A DNA stretch of 64,000 nt. Source: Yponomeuta sedellus. Its lineage: Eukaryota > Arthropoda > Insecta > Lepidoptera > Yponomeutidae. The stretch covers positions 1,674,001 to 1,738,000 of the forward strand of contig OW203744.1 in NCBI GenBank assembly GCA_934045075.1, in the 5' to 3' direction. The notes under the pieces are model-generated. The model was not told the origin of the DNA. It made no database searches and was given only the letters and a program-made list of their open reading frames with translations. Numbering within the stretch: position 1 is the first letter of the stretch; each line of letters opens with the position of its first letter. Below, piece after piece: positions 20,918-31,585 of this stretch. The translations under genes and the position numbers were made by a program.

Positions 20918-21525
20918 GGTCTTCGCACATTAAAACAACTCAACGGCGACTCGACTCTATGCCAAATATTGAAATTTAAGCCCTGTGTCATATGTTCAAG
21001 GTTTAATTTTAAAAAATGATATTAAAGTAGTGTACGACGAGTGGCCTACGCAACGTACCTTTAGTCAACCCCGACACGTTTGTCACGCAATGACCACACG
21101 TTGTCCACGCAACGACCACACGTTGTCCACGCAACGACTATGCGTTTGCGACTGACGCGTGACGGGCAACCATTTGCCAGCCCCCCCCGTCCGCCATTAC
21201 AATATTCACCTTCTGATTTCCTTTGTCGCAACATATCATGTACCCAATATCTTTTTTTCCTGCTGTTTCGTTCATTTTCATTATCGAGTATAATAGCTAT
21301 AATCGCCAGTTCACTGAATGTAAAGTTCGACATTTCATAAGCAACACGACTTCTTTGGACAAAATTCAATACGCATTACCCACTCGTTGACACCGCGTTG
21401 TCCACTCGTTGACAACGCATTGCCCACTAGTGACCATGGGGTGGATCAACTAGTTGACTACTCATCGAGAGTGTGAGTAGAGTTGCTGCCGCGTTGGCGT
21501 GGAGTTGTTATAATGTGCGAAGACC
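20918..21525. mobile_element. PIF/Harbinger-like non-autonomous element
   Basis: The ends are GGTCTTCGCACATTAAAACA and its near-exact reverse complement (one mismatch in 24), flanked by TTAA on both sides. The palindromic flank leaves a 3-bp TTA/TAA duplication (Harbinger habit) or a 4-bp TTAA one possible. Subterminal repeats of GTTGTCCACGCAACGAC lie on the left (21085-21140) and related CCACTCGTTGACAACGC words on the right (21379-21433). The core keeps a transposase-like frame on the minus strand (21196-21369). Confidence 0.85.
21196..21369 (-). pseudogene. Harbinger transposase N-terminal remnant
   Basis: The minus frame from ATG at 21369 contains ELAIIAIILDNENE, then KKRYWVHDMLRQRKSEGEY. 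An aliphatic stretch, a charged run and a basic YWVH..L..R...GEY motif is the pattern found at the start of PIF/Harbinger nucleases. The catalytic DDE region is absent. After about residue 58 the frame runs into subterminal repeats. It is a decayed piece inside the TTAA-flanked element and not an active gene. Confidence 0.6.
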
Positions 21526-21774
21526 TTAAGTCTGGTAATGGTCGTTTCATTCACACTATCGGTAGTCTAGTAACCAATCGCATTGCAATGGTATCACTCG
21601 AGCAAATTAGCTCGGCGCCTCGCGCGATTCGATCTTCTTCGCGAGAGCTGACTACTTAATTTTCGCTGGTTATACTGTTGGAATGACATTGTATAGCTAT
21701 TGTCTTGTAGATTGCCAATTAGAGGCAAAAAGCTGTTCGTCGATCTTATATAATTTAATTGAAATACCTACTAT
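21526..21774. other. Spacer
   Basis: Nothing recognised. Confidence 0.35.
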
Positions 21775-21908
21775 GGGCCAATTTCTCAGCCGAGAAAATT
21801 CTCGCTAAGTAAATAGTTAACTGTAGTCTTCGAATTTGTCAGAAAAGAGCGAGACAGAACATTACTGAAGTATTCACTTAGGGAAATTCTCAATTCAGAA
21901 ACCGACCC
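21775..21908. mobile_element. Family L short inverted-repeat element
   Basis: Left end GGGCCAATTTCTCAGCCGAG and right end (reverse complement) GGGTCGGTTTCTGAATTGAG are imperfect TIRs, with TAT on both flanks. The core has GAATTTGTCAGAAAAGAGCG. Fragments occur at 8580, 8975, 19163, 44452 and 44745. Confidence 0.55.
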
Positions 21909-22311
21909 TATGCGTTTATTAGAATCTGGGGATTGGTCGCACTTAGCTATGTACCTATGTTTTTATCGTCCCCTCTCGACACTTACCTACCAACCAAGGC
22001 TAGGCTGTTTACATTCTACTTATGGCTGGTTTATGTTCAAGTATTTCGAACACATATAATGCGTACCAACAAGTACAGTCTCCTTCAAAGTATCCTACAA
22101 GAAAAGATTCCCGGAAGGAGTTCTGGGAGACCAAATAAATAATGGCTACACAATCTACGACACTGGTTTCTACAAAGTACTAATTCCTCGTTTGTATTGG
22201 CATCCTCGAATTGGTTCCCAACCTCCGATAGGAGACGGCATAAGTGTCATGAATACTATATGCTTGCACGCCCTTTTTCTTTGGTGTTTATGTATTTATA
22301 TTATATCGTAA
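21909..22311. other. Stretch without a gene
   Basis: The 69-residue plus frame at 21933 shows no domain. Nothing else recognised. Confidence 0.35.
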
Positions 22312-22432
22312 GGTTGTCTGGAAGAAATTGCTTTTAGCAATAAGGCCGCCAATTGTACTATATATTTGCAATTGTTTTGTATTTGTTGTTTTTCCAGTGT
22401 ACAATAAAGAATATTCTTATCTTATCTTCTTA
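22312..22432 (+). repeat. LINE-F variant 3' end
   Basis: Contains AGGTTGTCTGGAAGAAATTG, AATAAGGCCGCCAATTGTAC, TTGTATTTGTTGTTTTTCCA and GTGTACAATAAAGAATATTC with a (CTTAT) tail. It is the uninterrupted version of the copy split by a SINE at 40581-40896. AT-dinucleotide runs follow to 22470. Confidence 0.75.
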
Positions 22433-22605
22433 TATTATAATATATATATATATTATAATATATATATATTTTATTTTGTGTATTTATGTAAATTATTTGT
22501 ATTTATCCGTTGATTACTATAATATGTACACTTTTGTTTAGGCATGTATTCATTTATACCTTTGCAATAATCTTTTATATTTGTAGATCTACTTCCTTCT
22601 TCAAT

Positions 22606-22748
22606 ATATTAGTCCAGTCCATCCAAAGGTTGTCTGGAAGAGATCACTTTTAGTGATAAGGCCGCCGTTTGTGCTCTTAGGTTAAGAAATATCTGTGTAA
22701 TTTCCATTTTTATGTACAATAAAGTGTTCTCTATCTCTATCTATCTCT
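22606..22748 (+). repeat. LINE-F 3' end
   Basis: Very close to 8421-8573, including AATAAAGTGTTCTCTATC and an (ATCT) tail. Confidence 0.75.
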
Positions 22749-22809
22749 TTACATTTACTCTTGTAATTAGTGCAATAAAGAATCAAATTAAGTAGTAAAA
22801 TATATTTTT

Positions 22810-22860
22810 TAAAAACCTATTTAGAGGTTAAAATTTCACCCATGCCGGGATTCGAACCCG
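22810..22860 (-). repeat. SINE-A fragment
   Basis: Only AAAACCTATTTAGAGG to the B-box complement GGATTCGAACCC remains. Confidence 0.7.
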
Positions 22861-23388
22861 ATATTTATGTGGGTAGTAAAATATAGTAAAAAAAGTAAAA
22901 AGCGACCAACAGTAGAAGAAAAAGAATAAAAGGAGAAATTACAAATAATGACATGAAGTCATTGTTGTTGTGACAGTTGGCGACAAAAGGTGTGTGCTCA
23001 GCGTGTGCCGCCAGAGACAACCATGACATAGACGGTGCTGTTTTTCAGCACTCACCGACTTAAAAACTAACTAAAACTAGATCCTAATCCTAAATACAAA
23101 TAAAGAAATGAGACACAATTGAGTTGTCCAGTGTTTCAAAATAACACACTGCATTTTCAGCAGTAATCTGAATGATTTTCTGCTAGTGTGTGTGAGGGTG
23201 TATGTGAACGTGTGTGTGTGTATGGTTCTAACAATTAGGAGGTTTATGTATGTATGTTCTAATGTACGATAGAAGGGATGGACCCAAAATATAGCTCGCG
23301 CCATCAGAAGGCAAAAAAATAATAATAAATAAATATATAAATATTTATAAATATATATATAAATATACAAAAATATTACATATTATAT
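22861..23388. other. Stretch with A/T runs and family S debris
   Basis: Minus-strand family S-like words near 23025-23110. A (TG) run at 23205-23222 and AT-rich sequence at 23315-23388. The 97-residue minus frame covers these runs and is not accepted. Confidence 0.4.
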
Positions 23389-23762
23389 TGTTAGGAATAT
23401 TTTAGTCGTAGACACTGGCAACAATCTCATGACGTCACCGTTCCTATATAAAGCGTGCGCCGTACGCGCCCCTCTCTCTCTTTTGCTGTCTGGCTTTGCT
23501 TCTAGTAGGTTCGTCGTGGTTTGTCGCCAGTCTGGTGAGGTTATATTTCCGTTACTTTTGAATTGTGTTGCTTGTAACTAGAGTGCTATGTGCTTTGTAA
23601 ATTCTTATAAGACTATTTGAGAAAAGATTATTCGAGTGGAGTTTCTTGGCTGCCTTCTTCTCCACTACGGCTTCAGCCCGAAGGTGGCTCAGGAATTTGA
23701 CATTGAATTAAATTTCTGAAAAGGCCACTCATTTCTATTATTTCTACACCTGATTCCTTACA
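23389..23762 (+). mobile_element. Solo LTR
   Basis: A 374-base unit bounded by TGTTAGGAAT and ATTCCTTACA (an imperfect inverted repeat ending in TG...CA), flanked by ATAT on both sides (23385-23388, 23763-23766). Inside are a CRE-like TGACGTCA (23430-23437), a TATATAAAG box (23445) and pyrimidine-rich CCCTCTCTCTC. No internal gag/pol and no second LTR are seen in the window. A 4-bp duplication suggests a Gypsy-like element. It probably arose by recombination between the LTRs. Confidence 0.75.
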
Positions 23763-23766
23763 ATAT

Positions 23767-24631
23767 GTTTATTATATATACTATGTTTGAACGAATAAAG
23801 TATTTGATTTGATTTGCTGCTTGACCAGTTTTTTAACTCTCCTTCGTACTCACCGAAGTGTAGGTATGCCAATTAAGTGTGACGACGACTAATTAAGTAG
23901 TGATGGGTGAAAACAAGTGGTGTAGTGAAGTGAAGTTTTGTTTCTGCTACATTAGTCTACTTAAACGCTGATTGAAGTCATTTCTTTTAAGGGTGCTTGT
24001 ATACTAAGACAAGTGTACATGTCGCCGCCAAGTGGTAAAATTAGTTGTCGAGTTAACTCCCTAGGATGTTCTTAATTAAGGGGGCGGCAATCAATTATCA
24101 AATCAAATCGTTTATTTTGTGTAAAATAGACGATATTTATGTGGGTATTAAAAGTTATTTTTCTCTATGTTACACCGATTAGTAAAAAAATTTAAGTCTT
24201 TATTTTGTCTTTAGAATTTCGTAGATTTCAGTAAATCTTTGTCCTACATAAAATAATGTTAATTCTGTGTCTAGATGTGTATACAAGTACCTTAAGACAA
24301 AACGTTAGGGTTGATGTGATAACGACTGTACCTACATATTCAAATAAGGGGAAAAGGCGGTTATACATGGATTTATAACTCATTATTGCACGCCAGTAAT
24401 TTAACGAGGTAAGGTTAATATCCAGATCTTGCCAGCATAAAATTGGATGTCTAATCTCTGAAAACGTTCTCTTCCAGACAAACAGTAACCATTTACAATA
24501 GTAACCATTTACCAGTAACCATTTACGTCAACCATTTAAGATAGACAGGACTCTAAGAAGATGAGAGTGGATAGGTAGGTTGTGAGTGAAAACACATAAA
24601 TTAATTGCCTTATTGGTTACAGAAAGAAAAA
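23767..24631. other. Stretch without a gene
   Basis: Includes three near-tandem AGTAACCATTTAC words at 24485-24530. No frame or known family. Confidence 0.4.
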
Positions 24632-24757
24632 AACACTATATTGTACATATAAAAGGAAATAACACAAATATTTCTTAACCTAAAAGTGCAGACGGCGGCC
24701 TTATCACTAAAAGTGATCTCATCCAGACAATCTTTGGATGGACTGGAGCAATACATC
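24632..24757 (-). repeat. LINE-F 3' end
   Basis: Reverse complement of 22606-22748: TTTCTTAACCTAAAAGTGCA, GACGGCGGCCTTATCACT and ATCCAGACAATCTTTGGATG. Confidence 0.7.
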
Positions 24758-25035
24758 GGAGAACGAAGTAGAGAAAGGAAGAAGTAGTTAGAAATAGAAT
24801 GGAAAAAAAATTACGTGCGTCGTTCAATGGTTAACTTAGTCACTATGGAGCTGTCTACATGCACCTTTAGCGCAATGTATTAGTGCACAGTAAAGCCGAC
24901 TTAGTGAATTCTTTTAACACTGTAGAAAGCTTAGCTCTTCTTCCTTCCTGCAATTTACGTAAGATCTCACGCTTGATTTCTTAGTAGAGACATACAGTAG
25001 AGGTAAGTATCTAGTTGATTGACGGGTGACTGATA
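24758..25035. other. Spacer
   Basis: Nothing recognised. Confidence 0.3.
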
Positions 25036-25280
25036 CAGTCTGTTAGGTTTTAGATTATACCTCTGGCTCTAGTAGGCTTCGGTTCAGTTCGGTAGTAGGT
25101 TTCGCTTTTCGCCGAAAGCACACGAGTGTAATACTACTTCCTGCTCTGTATGAAATTTTCTTCACTATTTTGAAAAGTTTTATAAAGTTAGTGTCAAATT
25201 AGTTCCGATATTTCTATGACACGGATATATCTGATTCTATCCCATAGTAGCCGAGGTATATTCTTAAAGCAAACGGACTG
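25036..25280 (+). mobile_element. MITE-I copy, TA-flanked
   Basis: Left CAGTCTGTTAGGTTTTAGAT and right CAGTCCGTTTGCTTTAAGAA (reverse complement) are matching TIRs leading into ACCTC.GG. TA lies on both sides. The core has GCACACGAGTGTAATACTAC and GATTCTATCCCATAGTAGCC. Other copies: 37403, 51812, 55051, 55324. Confidence 0.75.
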
Positions 25281-25302
25281 TACAGGAGTGAAAATTATAT
25301 TA

Positions 25303-25520
25303 CACTAGCTGTGATCCGCGGTGTTACCCGTGGTTTATCTATTTTTCCATGAAATTAAGATATTTTCTCGCAGTAAAACGTAGCTTATGTGTTAATCCAG
25401 GGTGTTAGCTAACTTCGTACCAAATTTTATTAAAATCGCTTCAGCCGTTTAGACGTGAAAAAGCAACAAACATACACACAACTTTCGCCTTTATAATATT
25501 ATAATATAGTGTGATGTGAT
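25303..25520 (+). repeat. RTE-like LINE 3' tail
   Basis: ACTAGCTGTGATCCGCGGTG start, GTAAAACGTAGCTTATGTGT, TTCAGCCGTTTAGACGTGAA and ACTTTCGCCTTTATAATATT, then a (GTGAT) run. Confidence 0.75.
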
Positions 25521-25539
25521 ATCATTGCATGACATTGCT

Positions 25540-25742
25540 TAGGTGGCGGAAATAGAGTGGGTAGCACAATGGACTCGGAAGGGAGAGACCCAGGTTCGAT
25601 TCCCAGTGCGGGCATGCTTAATTGACTTTCTTTTCTAAGATTGTACATTTGTAAAGTTGTAGTAGCAACACCACTTGCTAACTGAAGGAAAACATCGTGA
25701 GGAAACCTGAGGTGTTCAAATACCGCAGCGCTTGAAAGCGAA
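25540..25742 (-). mobile_element. SINE-E copy
   Basis: On the minus strand: TTCAAGCGCTGCGGTATTTG, AACACCTCAGGTTTCCTCAC, GATGTTTTCCTTCAGTTAGC, then GGGAATCGAACCTGGGTCTC and a tRNA-like GGACTCGGAAGG loop region on the opposite strand. Confidence 0.65.
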
Positions 25743-26208
25743 AAAAAAGCGCCATATGGTCGGCGCCGGCCAACTCGTCTATTCTTCACTTAAGCATATC
25801 TTACGTAATAGAAAACATTTTTCAACGTGTCTTCCTACCACTGAGTTATTATTCAAAGTGGTAAAAGATCTTAAACCGGATTTGAAGAGTGTTATAATTA
25901 ATCAACTTTGTGTATAAGACTGAAAGTCTCTGTATACAATTTCTTATTTAAATAATGCAAAATTAACTGCAGAGTCCAACCACTTACTGATAAGTAAAAT
26001 CAAACCCACGTCCTTTGCATTTGTATGCCATTGATTTACCATTTGATCAAAAGTGCAGATAAGACATGTCTTATCAAAAGTGGTCAGCCAATATTGACAT
26101 CACATAAGGCGCTTTGAGAAATGAGGTTCTTGAACGATAAACTTTTTTTAAACAAATATGAATAAAATTCCGATTACACCATTTTTTGAGATATATTAAT
26201 CTTTTTTT
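25743..26208. other. Stretch without a gene
   Basis: The 61-residue plus frame at 25732 begins inside SINE-E and is not accepted. Nothing else recognised. Confidence 0.35.
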
Positions 26209-26469
26209 TGCTGTGTGGTGTCGGCCTAGAGAGTAGCACTAACCCAAATTCTTCCCACGGGTGTCGTAAAAGACGACTCAGGGACACAAACCGGGGGGTG
26301 GGCAGCAGCGCTCCCTGCAGTACAATTCCATCAAACTGCGATCCCCAACCCGCATGCCCAGCGTGGGGATTATGGGCATTACCCCCAATGATGGCACAAC
26401 CTTGCGCTATAGCGCTCATTAGTGGAGGGCTATGTCCATCAGTGGACTAATATAGCGTGAAGAAGAAGA
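26209..26469 (+). mobile_element. SINE-M copy
   Basis: Second copy of the unit at 19241-19505. It retains CCCACGGGTGTCGTAAAAGA and CAGCGTGGGGATTATGGGCA and ends in the LINE-C tail (GAGGGCTATGTCCATCAGTG, GAAGAAGAAGAG). The open frames on both strands are artefacts. Confidence 0.75.
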
Positions 26470-27059
26470 GGGCACATGCTTTCTCTTGAAGAGAGATAGA
26501 GAGACTATAGGCACATTTCTGGTCTCTAAAATTTGAGCCACGGCAAAGAGCTAAGAGTATCGACAAAGAGTCGGCAGAGTAGGCGGCGAGAAAGATTCGA
26601 CGTCCATGATGCGAAAACGCAGGCGTTTCAATCAATCAAACAAAGAAACAAAAAAACAAACAATCAATCTGTTTATTGTTTCATGTGGTACAATAGTTGT
26701 TAAATAATAAGGAAGATCCGTAACATGAGCCCTGCAAGGACACTGCAATTTTACAACGAGAAACTTAAAAATAATACATATTAACTTAAAAATCTTAAAT
26801 CTAAAAAGTTACTAATGTTTTTTGTTCAAAACAAAAAACATTAGTCATATTATTTTAATTTTTAATGCACTAACCCGTGCTAAGGACAATTTAAAAAAAA
26901 AATTGACTAAATAATTTTTTAAAACATTACTTTCCTTTAATTTTTTATAAAACATTTTTATATAAAATATTTTTTATGTAATATATTTTGTCACATGTGT
27001 TCTGCAAAGGTTCGTTTCTAAGTTAGTCTCATATTACGCGTAAACTTGTTAGGCTTATT
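26470..27059. other. A/T-rich stretch with a SINE-A 3' scrap
   Basis: 26862-26895 reads AATGCACTAACCCGTGCTAA, a minus SINE-A 3' end only. A short inverted repeat (AATGTTTTTTGTT / AACAAAAAACATT) lies at 26814-26845. No gene. Confidence 0.45.
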
Positions 27060-27480
27060 TAGCCGTGATATTTTTCCTTTGGAGGAGAACACTGCCCTAA
27101 ATTTCTTCACGTTTCCACTACGAACCGTCTAGCCAGGAGAGGGGGACGCCGTTCTTAAAAGTGCCCTCTAGTGGAATATAATTATCGATCGCCTGCCTAC
27201 GCTGCATTCGCCCCCAAACCTTGACGAAACTGTAGCGGGAATGGCGTGCAGCATTGTATCACGTCGCCACGGCTGAGTTGCGGGCGTGTGTGCGGTTAGT
27301 CACAGTCGATGATCGGCCAGTTATGATTACCGACCGACGGAGAAAGATGGTCATTACGCGGCGTCGCGGTTAAAGTCGGCTTTCGGGTAAACACCGGGCC
27401 GGCCAGGGAAACGTGCTGATGTGTGGATCGCGCAGTTGAAGGGGAAAGGGTGGTGCGAAAGTTTGGCCAAGTGGCTCCAT
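27060..27480. promoter_or_regulatory. C+G- and CpG-rich unique patch
   Basis: About 27100-27480 is much richer in C+G and CpG than its surroundings (ACGTCGCCACGG, TTACGCGGCGTCGCGG, GGGCCGGCC). It does not match any repeat family here and has no long frame. It could be a promoter, an exon of a non-coding transcript or an unrecognised element. Confidence 0.3.
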
Positions 27481-28830
27481 GAAGGTTACTAGCGAAGGAA
27501 GAATCCTTCTTTTACAAATGGTTTTGTAAAAAGTGTATTTCTACTCTTTCAGTCTCAAATAGTCCAGATACCAAGTACTTTAGGCCAAAGACTTACGAGT
27601 AGATAGCATTTATGAAAATAAAGGCAGTTTTAACGTTAATACTATCTAGACTCAGGTTTGGTGCTCAAGTAAGATTCAAAGTTTCATCATTACAAACAAT
27701 TTAAAATCTAAGGGTGATGACGAAAATATCTAACATCGCATTTGTAATCACCATTTAACATATACGAGTATGCTTAGATCTATCATACATCGAAGTAAAT
27801 CTGGAGGGCACTGCATGAACTCTGCAATTTTGTTTTTGATACTTAAGACATTTATTTTCTTTTCCCATATAGGGCATTTGGTTCCCTTTTTTATTAACCC
27901 TATTATACATCCCGCAGCCTTCTATCAGAGAGAGTATGGGCTGAAATATACCACGTGTGCTCATCGCGTATTAGCAATTTTAAACGCTGAGGTATATGAA
28001 CACTTCAAACACTTATTGATCATTCAATTTTAATTGACGCAGTCAATCGTCACTCACCATGGTGACACCGCACTAGGAAGTTCTGTGTTTTACATCATGA
28101 TTACGCCGCATTACTTTCAGCCTTTTCTGAAACGCCCATCTCCACACAGCCCCGCTACACGTGACGCTCTGATTCCGCGGGCATTTCTATGCGAGGTCGC
28201 GCGCACCGCATCGCTAGTTCAAGGCTGCACTTTGCGCCTTTAATCGAATTTGCGGCTTCACTGCAGCATGCATAGTCAACACCACCACCAAAATATAAAT
28301 GTGAAAAAACAGCCAACTTATCTTTTTAAAAGAATTGTTCAATCGAGTTCCTTGCCTTGTCATATTCTATGTAATCAATTGATTTTATATTACATGGCAA
28401 AGAAATTTTCAGAATTACTTGCTTAATTTGCCTTTGCAGAGTTCCAAAAACTATGTTTTCAAATATAATGTTAAAATGTTTTTCGTATTTAGACAGAAAA
28501 AACATTTTATAAAAAAATACTTGTGTAACTTTAAACTTTACAGACCGAACTTGGCATGTTTTTAAAACATGTTGAATTGTTTTGTTATGGAAACTTGTCG
28601 CGTGATGTTTGACTAATGAACAAAGCTCCGATAGAGACTCCATACACATTCAAAGCCGCAGTTCAATTTGGCTGGTACTTTTGAAAATTAACACCAATCG
28701 TCTACCTTTGCGCAGAATATTCACGCTACATTCATTTAAATTTTTCTTTAAAACAAAACATAAAAAACAGGGCATTTCTTTAAAACAAGAATAAATTTAA
28801 GAGAAAAGGAATATTGCCCGATCATTTTAA
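27481..28830. other. Stretch with SINE-E debris and short frames
   Basis: 27895-28015 is SINE-E-like (GCTGAGGTATATGAACACTT). A 107-residue minus frame at 28326-28649 has no domain I recognise and no splice support. A G+C-rich patch at 28100-28260 is unassigned. Confidence 0.4.
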
Positions 28831-29006
28831 ATACAGAGAGTATTAAATACGTAGTACAGAGAGTATTGTAAAGAGGTTCGAAATTTCACTGATGCTGGTA
28901 AGTCGCCCATTAGCTCAGTTAGCAGACCGCTGGCAAGGTAAGCCAGAGGTCGCGGGTTCGAGTCCTGGTGCGGGTGGAATTTTTAGCCTCTAAATAGGTT
29001 TTTAAA
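28831..29006 (+). mobile_element. SINE-A copy with altered anticodon arm
   Basis: Begins with a duplicated TACAGAGAGTATT word, then GTAAGTCGCCCATTAGCTCA, B-box GGTTCGAGTCC and AGCCTCTAAATAGGTTTTTA. Confidence 0.75.
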
Positions 29007-29639
29007 GTTTAATTTTTACCCGATGTCCTTAAACAGCTTTAAATTGGTTCTAATCGAAGCGAAAACGCATGCTTTGCTTTCATGAGCAGAGACTGCATTC
29101 TTGAGAAGAGAGGCCAGCTTTCTTCGTGTAAATTGATCTTAAGTTAAGGCTGTGTATCGTGAGAACAGCTTGTTATGTGTGAGATTTTATTATTATTGGT
29201 AAAAATTGTAGTAGTAAAAGTTGGGCCTTGTTTAGGCACACGCAAACCTTTTTTCTTCCCAACTAAATCACTTTATGAGACATGTGAAGTATTAACAGTT
29301 CGTCAGCTGTTCATTTCACAAATAATAATGAAGCAGCACTCTGAGATATTATTCGACCCAGCTGTACAAGTCAAACGCAGGAATTAAAACTTCCTTTGCT
29401 CGCAGATTTTTCCCGTTTCTGGGCCCCTATTTGTATAATAAAATAAATAAAATTACTAAAATATACCTCCTTAACAAATTTCGGTGTAATAAACAAATTA
29501 GTTGCTGGCTTATGAAATTATCTTACGATGAAACTGAATGGCTAATGAATATTACGAGTTGGTGAAATCCTATGAAAATTAATAGTAAAATTAAACCACA
29601 TGTTTCTGTCACGCACATATTTACATTTACTCACTTCAC
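29007..29639. other. A/T-rich stretch without a gene
   Basis: Nothing recognised. The 70-residue frame at 29175 is unsupported. Confidence 0.35.
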
Positions 29640-29697
29640 TTACACACACACCCCCACACACACACACACACAAACACACGCACGCACACACACATGC
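29640..29697. repeat. (CA)n microsatellite, interrupted
   Basis: ACACACACACCCCCACACAC followed by CACACAAACACACGCACGCA. Confidence 0.9.
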
Positions 29698-29974
29698 ATA
29701 AGCTCAAAAAACAATGTTTTGGTGATATAAACTTTTTGTTCTCTTTAATTAAAATGCATGCCCTTTTTCTTTTTTTTGTAATACAAAAAACTTACTTTTA
29801 TTGTTGTGGCTATGTACGTAAATTCTGCACGATTTTTGAACACAATGAAAGGGAAACTAAATGCTGAAACACAGACTATTCGTCTAGTTCAGCAGCAGTT
29901 GCTCACTATCTGTTAAAATGCAAAAAATATAAGTTATATATAAGCCTGTACATGTAATCCTTTTTTATTAATAA

Positions 29975-30047
29975 AGTTTTATTATTATTTTATTATTATT
30001 ATTTTATTATTATTATTCTTATTATTATTATTAATAATAAATTACAT
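29975..30047. repeat. (TTA)n microsatellite, interrupted
   Basis: TTATTATTATTTTATTATTA with TTAATAATAAA at the end. Confidence 0.9.
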
Positions 30048-30056
30048 TCATTCATT

Positions 30057-30122
30057 CCGCCATTCCTCCACCAATGCGGACTTGGCCCCCGTGGTGGAGC
30101 ATAGCTTAGACCTTCTTCCTAT
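30057..30122 (+). repeat. SINE-B fragment
   Basis: CCATTCCTCCACCAATGCGG, ACTTGGCCCCCGTGGTGGAG and CATAGCTTAGACCTTC only. Confidence 0.6.
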
Positions 30123-30129
30123 GATGATG

Positions 30130-30290
30130 ACGATCAATAATTCATTCACTCATTCAAAATTCACTCAGTCAGTCAGTCACTCAGTGAGTCACTCACTCAC
30201 TCAGTAAGTCATACACTCACTCAGTGATTCACTCACTCACTAACTGAATCACTCATTCACTCACTCCTTCGTTCATTCATTGTTTATCCG
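30130..30290. repeat. Degenerate (ACTC/AGTC)n minisatellite
   Basis: About 160 bases of four-base words CACT, CAGT and CATT, for example GTCAGTCAGTCACTCAGTGA. ACTC and GAGT runs alternate, so parts can pair with each other. Confidence 0.8.
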
Positions 30291-30489
30291 AGTAAGTACT
30301 GTTTCTTATCTAAATCCCACGCGAACAAAATCGCAGGCAGATCTATTGTGTGTAATAATTAATTTATTAAGCAGGCGCCTAAATTTATTCGTTATTGAGT
30401 TCAATGTCATTTAAAATGCGCTGGCCGGGTAAGCTGCAGTGCAGTTCCAAGGCGATGAGTGGTCAAACGGTTAGTTTAGTTTATACCTT

Positions 30490-30569
30490 ATTGTACACGA
30501 AAAACACAAAAAAAGAAATACAATTAAAGAAAATACATGTACAAAGGCGAGCTTATCTCTGTAAGAGAT
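30490..30569 (-). repeat. LINE-F variant 3' end
   Basis: Reverse complement of 51543-51620: ACATGTACAAAGGCGAGCTT and ATCTCTGTAAGAGAT. Confidence 0.65.
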
Positions 30570-30696
30570 CGGTGGTAGTGCAACGGTAGAATGCTTGGCT
30601 TACGTGTTCGGCTCCGGGATTGTTTTTACATAGATAGAGAGCACTTTATTGCACAAGTAGGAAAATAATATTACCATGAGTTCTTATATGAAGCGA
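30570..30696 (+). repeat. tRNA-like scrap and LINE-F tail piece
   Basis: 30571-30620 has GTAGTGCAACGGTAGAATGC and GGCTCCGGGATT, resembling a tRNA-Gly 5' half. 30633-30660 is the reverse of the GAGCACTTTATTGCAC LINE end. Confidence 0.4.
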
Positions 30697-31001
30697 AGCG
30701 CTCGTGGCCTAGCCGAACCGAGTCATTTGGATCAATCACTTGAGTTAACAGGTGCAGGATGGGTGACTGTCCCGTGACTAACCCTAGTGGCATTTTTCCG
30801 AGCGCTTCAGTGCTTCGTAAGGCACGTTGGTGCCGGCTGTCATGAAATCACGGTAGAGGCCGGTAAGGCCCGCCACTGTCTTACAATCCTCCACCAACCC
30901 GGACTTGGCCCGTGGTGGAGTATGGCCTAACCTTCCTACGATGCAGGAAGATACTCGTACTTATTGCCCCAGCAGTGGGGACATACATTGGTTGATATCG
31001 A
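30697..31001 (+). mobile_element. SINE-B, near full length with internal deletions
   Basis: Head AGCGCTCGTGGCCTAGCCGA, ATCAATCACTTGAGTTAACA, then GCAGGATGGGTGACTGTCCC (5S-like), body GCCCGCCACTGTCTTACAAT and tail GGTTGATATCGA. Confidence 0.8.
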
Positions 31002-31263
31002 GTTCTTATAAAGTAATGTTATACAATTGGCTGTCTTATCGCTTAGAACGATCTCTTCCACACCACCTTTGGATGGAGTGGATACGTTTAGTCTCATTAA
31101 TTTGTAATGAGTATTTAATTTTGCAGGGAGTAACTTGGCTAGAGGTCACATTCCTAGCTATGAACAGAGATAAATGGATAGCTCTTGTGCCGGACTCAGA
31201 GTTCACGGAGGAGTAAAGGGATCTAGGAAGAACAAAGACGTTAATTTGTTATTTTCAATTGCA

Positions 31264-31450
31264 ACTAGCTGACCCAGCGAACTTCGTAGCGCCTACCATC
31301 GATTCTTTAATTTTTTTTTCTCTCCGTAAGAACCATCCTCGAACCATCATCCTAGGAATATTCTAAAAAAATAATAAGCAAAATCGGTTCAGCTGCTCTT
31401 GAGATTTACGCTTACTAACACACTCAGCGATTCATTTTTATATTATAGAG
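31264..31450 (+). repeat. Family H copy
   Basis: ACTAGCTGACCCAGCGAACT start and GATTCATTTTTATATTATAG end, as at 3910. Confidence 0.75.
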
Positions 31451-31585
31451 ACACTACTCGCTAAATTGTGGCTGAAGCTAGTGTGCAATCACGAGCTCGT
31501 ATGCACTTTAGTACCTTGTCAAAGTCAAAATACTCAATTACTCATACATAAGGCTGGGAGAGGTTAATGTGACAAGGTTCTAACG

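Noticed and set aside
28326..28649. 107-residue minus frame starting MCMESLSELC
   Set aside because: A/T-driven residues, an in-frame stop just upstream, no domain and no context. Chance cannot be excluded, so it is left as unsupported.
30130..30290. CRISPR-like array
   Set aside because: Words of four bases without constant spacers, a degenerate microsatellite in a eukaryotic genome.
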